The notes beneath the pieces were generated by a model. That model saw nothing but the letters and a program-made list of their open reading frames with translations, searched no databases and was not told the origin of the DNA. From contig CAVOGC010000010.1 of NCBI GenBank assembly GCA_963695105.1, positions 62,001-126,000 of the forward strand: a DNA stretch of 64,000 nt. The letters run 5' to 3'. This DNA comes from Competibacter sp963695105 (GTDB lineage: Bacteria > Pseudomonadota > Gammaproteobacteria > Competibacterales > Competibacteraceae). This document shows positions 61,083 to 64,000 of this stretch, one piece after another (the stretch's first letter is position 1; each line of letters opens with the position of its first letter). Position numbers and translations under genes: made by a program.

Positions 61083-62789
61083 TTGTGCCCGATTTGCCAT
61101 TACCGCGCCGGTCTGGAGGGGCGATCCGCCGCGCTACTGCCGGTCGGGACGCAACTCAAGGGCTACGTCATCGGGGAAAAGCTCGGCCAGGGCGGATTCG
61201 GGATCACCTATCGCGGTTTCGACGTGACCCTGAAGATGAAGGTCGCGGTCAAGGAATACTACCCCAGCGAATTTGTCGGGCGCTCGACCAATCGCAAGAT
61301 GGTGGTGCTCAACGCCCACGAGCATGAAGACCTGTTCCACTACGGACTAAAAACCTTCCTACAGGAAGCGCAAACGATCGCGCAGTTACGCCATCCGCAT
61401 CTGGTGCGGGTCATAAACTTCTTCGAACTGAACGACACCGCCTACCTGGTCATGGACTACTACGAAGGCGAAGACTTGGCGCGGCATCTGAAACCGCCCC
61501 GGCGAGGACAACCGGGAGTCCGGCTACCGTGGCGGCGGGCGATCGCGCTGCTGCCGCCGGTGCTGGACGGCTTGCAGAAAGTACATCAAGCCGGCTTCAT
61601 GCACCGGGACATCAAACCGGGCAACCTGTATCTGACCCGTGACGACGAACTGATTCTGCTGGATTTCGGTTCGGCCCGGCAGGTGAGCGGCACCCACACC
61701 CGCAGCCTGCTGATCTTTTCCGAAGGCTTTGCCCCCTACGAACAGTACCTGCAAGGCCACCTGAACCGGCAGGGACCGTGGACCGACGTCTATGCCGTGG
61801 CGGCGACGCTGTATTTCATGCTGACCGCGCATCGGGTGCCGTCGGCGCTGGAGCGGAAGCAGACGGAACTGCTGCAACAACCGGATTTGCTGAAACCGGC
61901 TCGTCATTTTGTCCCCGACTTGCCGCCAGGGATTGATGCCGCGCTGCTTCGGGCGCTGGCGGTGGAACCGGAACAGCGGCTGCAATCGATTACAGCGTTC
62001 AAGCAGCACCTGGAAACCGCGCTGGCGGAAGAGGACAAACCGCGCCCGACCCCGCTGCCCGAACCGCCGACCCAGCACCGAGTCGCGCCAAAACCGCCGA
62101 TTCCGCCCAAAGCGGTCCCGGTACGGCCGGTGAAGCCGCTCCCAGAAGCGCCGTCCCCGCCTAAAACGACTCTGGAACGGTCCGGCCAGCCGAACTGGCG
62201 GGTTGCGGCGGTGGTCATCGCCATGATCGGGTTGATAGCGTGGGGCGGGTGGTCGATTGGGTTGAGAACTTCGCCGGATTCGCCAAAGCCGCCAGTGATT
62301 GTGACGCCGCCGGTCGCCGAATCATCACCGGTTGCGGCGACGCCGCCGGTGGTGGAACCTGAGCCCATTGTGGAGCCACGCACCTATCTGACGGTCAAGG
62401 CCACGCCGGCGACCGCTCAAATCCGCATCATGAACATTGGCCCGGCGTATCGGGACGGGATTGAACTGACGCCGGGCGATTTCGATCTTGAAATCAGCGC
62501 CCCCGGCTATCAGACCTACCGGGCGTGGCACCATCTGGCGGCGGGAGCGCAAGAACTGCCGATCGCGTTGCAAGCGGATCCCCGGCCGCCGGATTTGCGT
62601 CACCGGTCGCACCGGTGGGCGTATCCGCCGCCGACTCCTGAGGACAGCCGCTCGGCAAAATCCGGTTGGCAACGCATGGCAGCACACACGAGTCGGCGAG
62701 CCGAGATAGCAAGTAGAAGTTATGTAAGGGCTGGCGGGCATTTCAGCGACAACTCATCGTTTAGTATGGATCGTGGAGTAGGTTCATGA
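61083..62789 (+). CDS. Serine/threonine protein kinase with PEGA domain
   Basis: Eukaryotic-type kinase, 568 aa as read from the first TTG in this frame. The kinase domain (about 25-290) has the P-loop GQGGFGITYRG, VAVKEYY, HRDIKPGNLYL and LLDFGSARQ, all catalytic residues present. A Pro-rich linker (about 320-370), one membrane helix (VAAVVIAMIGLIAWGGW) and a PEGA domain (about 435-500, TYLTVKATPATAQIRIMN) follow. The last about 60 residues (from DPRPPDLRHRSHRW) look unlike any domain, so the 3' end may be disrupted. The true N-terminus is the split zinc ribbon at 60992. Substrate unknown. Confidence 0.87.
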   Translation: MCPICHYRAGLEGRSAALLPVGTQLKGYVIGEKLGQGGFGITYRGFDVTLKMKVAVKEYYPSEFVGRSTNRKMVVLNAHEHEDLFHYGLKTFLQEAQTIAQLRHPHLVRVINFFELNDTAYLVMDYYEGEDLARHLKPPRRGQPGVRLPWRRAIALLPPVLDGLQKVHQAGFMHRDIKPGNLYLTRDDELILLDFGSARQVSGTHTRSLLIFSEGFAPYEQYLQGHLNRQGPWTDVYAVAATLYFMLTAHRVPSALERKQTELLQQPDLLKPARHFVPDLPPGIDAALLRALAVEPEQRLQSITAFKQHLETALAEEDKPRPTPLPEPPTQHRVAPKPPIPPKAVPVRPVKPLPEAPSPPKTTLERSGQPNWRVAAVVIAMIGLIAWGGWSIGLRTSPDSPKPPVIVTPPVAESSPVAATPPVVEPEPIVEPRTYLTVKATPATAQIRIMNIGPAYRDGIELTPGDFDLEISAPGYQTYRAWHHLAAGAQELPIALQADPRPPDLRHRSHRWAYPPPTPEDSRSAKSGWQRMAAHTSRRAEIASRSYVRAGGHFSDNSSFSMDRGVGS

Positions 62790-63324
62790 CGATCTTAATT
62801 GTAATTGGTAATTTTCAATTTTCTCAGGGAAAGTTTAGTCAAGTCCTCGAAGTGGCAGGAAATGCCGTCGGGGGAATGGGAAATGCATGCGATGGTGACG
62901 ACCACGACTAGTTGGTATTGACGATGCGGCACGAAACCCACCGGCAAATTACAAAGTATCATGGCCCGCTTAGATTTTTGTGGGAAGTCGGAAGGACTTG
63001 CCCATCGTTGACAAAGATTACAAGGTGATTGTATCATTGTTACGTTTCCTGAAAGCGCTCCCAATCATGGTGTTCCTGGTCAACGAGATATACCTGCAGA
63101 ACAATGGAGGTACAGCAATGGTGAATTCAAGAAGCTCATCAAAGTTAGAGCCCATACCAAATTTAAATAACTGATTTATAATAAAATTTATTTATGACAC
63201 ATTAAGAAAACAGCAGTTGAATTGGGCGTAACCAGTCGAGCGCGCCCTTGGTCCAGGCGACGAGTCGAAGCCGAGTGGATGGGGGTTGGATCGGGATGTT
63301 GACATAGAGGCACGCGGTTCGCTT
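62790..63324. other. AT-richer stretch with no supported gene
   Basis: Base composition falls clearly below that of the rest of the window, most of all between 62780 and 63220. Short open frames on both strands have no recognisable motif, ribosome site or codon bias. It may be remnant DNA from an insertion that also removed the kinase 3' end. Confidence 0.55.
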
Positions 63325-63450
63325 TCATCTGGCTCCCACGCTCCGGCGTGGGAACGAGAACGCTCCATGTTCCGCGAGGCGATCACCATGCGCGTCATCT
63401 GGCTCCCACGCTCCGGCGTGGGAGCAGGTCCAGACGCTCCAGCGTCGCGA
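63325..63450. repeat. Pair of REP-type hairpin repeats
   Basis: Two copies of CTCCCACGCTCCGGCGTGGG (63333-63352 and 63403-63422), each within a 29-bp identity beginning TCATCTGG, are 70 bp apart. Each forms a 7-bp stem CCCACGC/GCGTGGG with a 4-nt loop. A further hairpin GACGCTCCAGCGTC (63432-63445) follows the second copy. This is the arrangement of a REP doublet beside a REP-associated transposase, which follows 31 bp downstream. Confidence 0.85.
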
Positions 63451-63480
63451 ATTCGAAGACCACCCGCAAGAACCTGAGCC

Positions 63481-64000
63481 ATGGGCCGAGACCGCTACCG
63501 TATTCATGAGCAAACCGCCCCGCATTTCCTCACCTGCACCGTACTGAAATGGCTGCCGCTATTCGCCCAACCCGCCAACGCGAAGATTTTGCTCGACTCG
63601 TTGACCTACTTGCAAAATCAAGGGCGTTTGACGCTATATGGCTACGTGATCCTGGAAAATCACTGTCACCTGCTCGCCGCCGCCCCGGACCTGAGTCACA
63701 CCATCGCCAGCTTTAAGTCCTTTACCGCCGGCCAGATCATCCAGCGCCTGACCGAGCGCCAATCGCCTGTCTTGGAACTCCTCGCTTTCCACAAGGCCCG
63801 ACACAAAGTCGATCGGGATCATCAGGTCTGGCAGGAAGGTTCGCACCCGGAGCACATCCAGGGGGAGGCGATGATGCGGCAGAAACTGGCGTATATGCAC
63901 AATAATCCGGTCGCCAGGGGCTATGTGGATGATCCAGTGCATTGGCGGTATTCGAGCGCCCGCAACTACGCCGGCCAAGCGGGGTTGATTGCGGTTGAGA
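63481..64000 (+). CDS. REP-associated tyrosine transposase (Y1/IS200-like), 3' end outside window
   Basis: Open frame from ATG 63481 with no stop before the window end (173 residues seen). It has the Y1-transposase (PF01797) features: the metal-binding HxH in GYVILENHCHLLAAAPDLSH, the FKSFTAGQIIQRL helix, and the catalytic-Tyr region KLAYMHNNPVARGYVDDPVH, ending WRYSSARNYAG. This is the RAYT subgroup that is thought to mobilise REP hairpins. The REP pair just upstream supports that reading. Only the C-terminal tail should be missing. Confidence 0.88.
   Translation, partial: MGRDRYRIHEQTAPHFLTCTVLKWLPLFAQPANAKILLDSLTYLQNQGRLTLYGYVILENHCHLLAAAPDLSHTIASFKSFTAGQIIQRLTERQSPVLELLAFHKARHKVDRDHQVWQEGSHPEHIQGEAMMRQKLAYMHNNPVARGYVDDPVHWRYSSARNYAGQAGLIAVE

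Noticed and set aside
62795..63174. Short open frames (64 and 89 codons) in the AT-rich stretch
   Set aside because: No ribosome site, no motif, and they overlap each other on opposite strands; not enough to call genes.
63325..63450. Repeat pair considered as a CRISPR array
   Set aside because: Only two units, each self-complementary, with no cas gene near; REP explains them better.

Overview
The window is a GC-rich (roughly 63-65% by eye), densely coded chromosomal segment of a gammaproteobacterium. Conserved gene orders point there: sucA-sucB-lpd, trpFBA-accD-folC-dedD-cvpA-purF-metZ, and miaB-ybeZ-ybeY-corC-lnt. A class III polyhydroxyalkanoate (PHA) synthase (phaE-phaC) beside phaR, phaB and phaA, together with a urea ABC transporter, would suit a PHA-storing organism of the Competibacteraceae type (Candidatus Competibacter, Contendobacter, Plasticicumulans). 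That assignment is inference, not proof.

Layout. 1-5.6 kb: 2-oxoglutarate dehydrogenase complex (sucA cut by the window edge, sucB, lpd) closed by a strong terminator. 5.8-6.6 kb: a short-chain dehydrogenase. 6.6-16.9 kb, minus strand: a biosynthetic run from trpF through purF, then a terminator, then metZ and a HAD phosphatase. 17-20.1 kb, minus strand: SafE-like membrane protein, purU, patatin-like phospholipase, moaB. 20.2-23.1 kb, plus strand: a proteostasis group (hsp20, cbpA-like co-chaperone, degQ/mucD protease) with a candidate sigma-32 promoter. 23.1-25.8 kb: two paralogous DUF4139-type exported proteins. 25.9-28.5 kb: a less GC-rich, translationally coupled restriction-modification cassette (HTH, Vsr, C5 methyltransferase, Eco29kI-like GIY-YIG nuclease). 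28.9-35.6 kb: ureG and urtABCDE, with a candidate sigma-54 promoter before urtA, a frameshift in urtD and an internal duplication in urtE. 35.6-41.6 kb: DegV, PilZ and cyclic-nucleotide-binding proteins, then a fused ATP-grasp/alpha-E protein with a transglutaminase, then UspA. 41.7-43.8 kb: TPR lipoprotein and BepA-like protease. 43.9-48.2 kb: the PHA cluster. 48.4-53.3 kb: phytase-like esterase, paaK, perM, pgsA, DUF1451 protein. 53.5-59.6 kb: lytic transglycosylase, lnt, corC, ybeY, ybeZ, miaB. 59.7-64 kb: a mobile-element-rich end with a 96-bp palindrome, an Rpn-family nuclease, a frameshifted PEGA protein kinase, paired REP hairpins and a REP-associated transposase that runs off the window.

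How genes work together. PhaA and PhaB make 3-hydroxybutyryl-CoA, PhaE/PhaC polymerise it, and PhaR probably represses the pathway. UrtABCDE import urea and UreG loads nickel into urease, whose other genes are not in the window. The strongest candidate for a poorly described system is the ATP-grasp/alpha-E + transglutaminase pair (37.7-41.1 kb), an amide-bond-forming/cleaving module of unknown product. Signs of gene decay or assembly error: the urtD frameshift, a split zinc ribbon in the kinase, and a PhaE that lacks its usual C-terminal part. No tRNA, rRNA or CRISPR array was seen.
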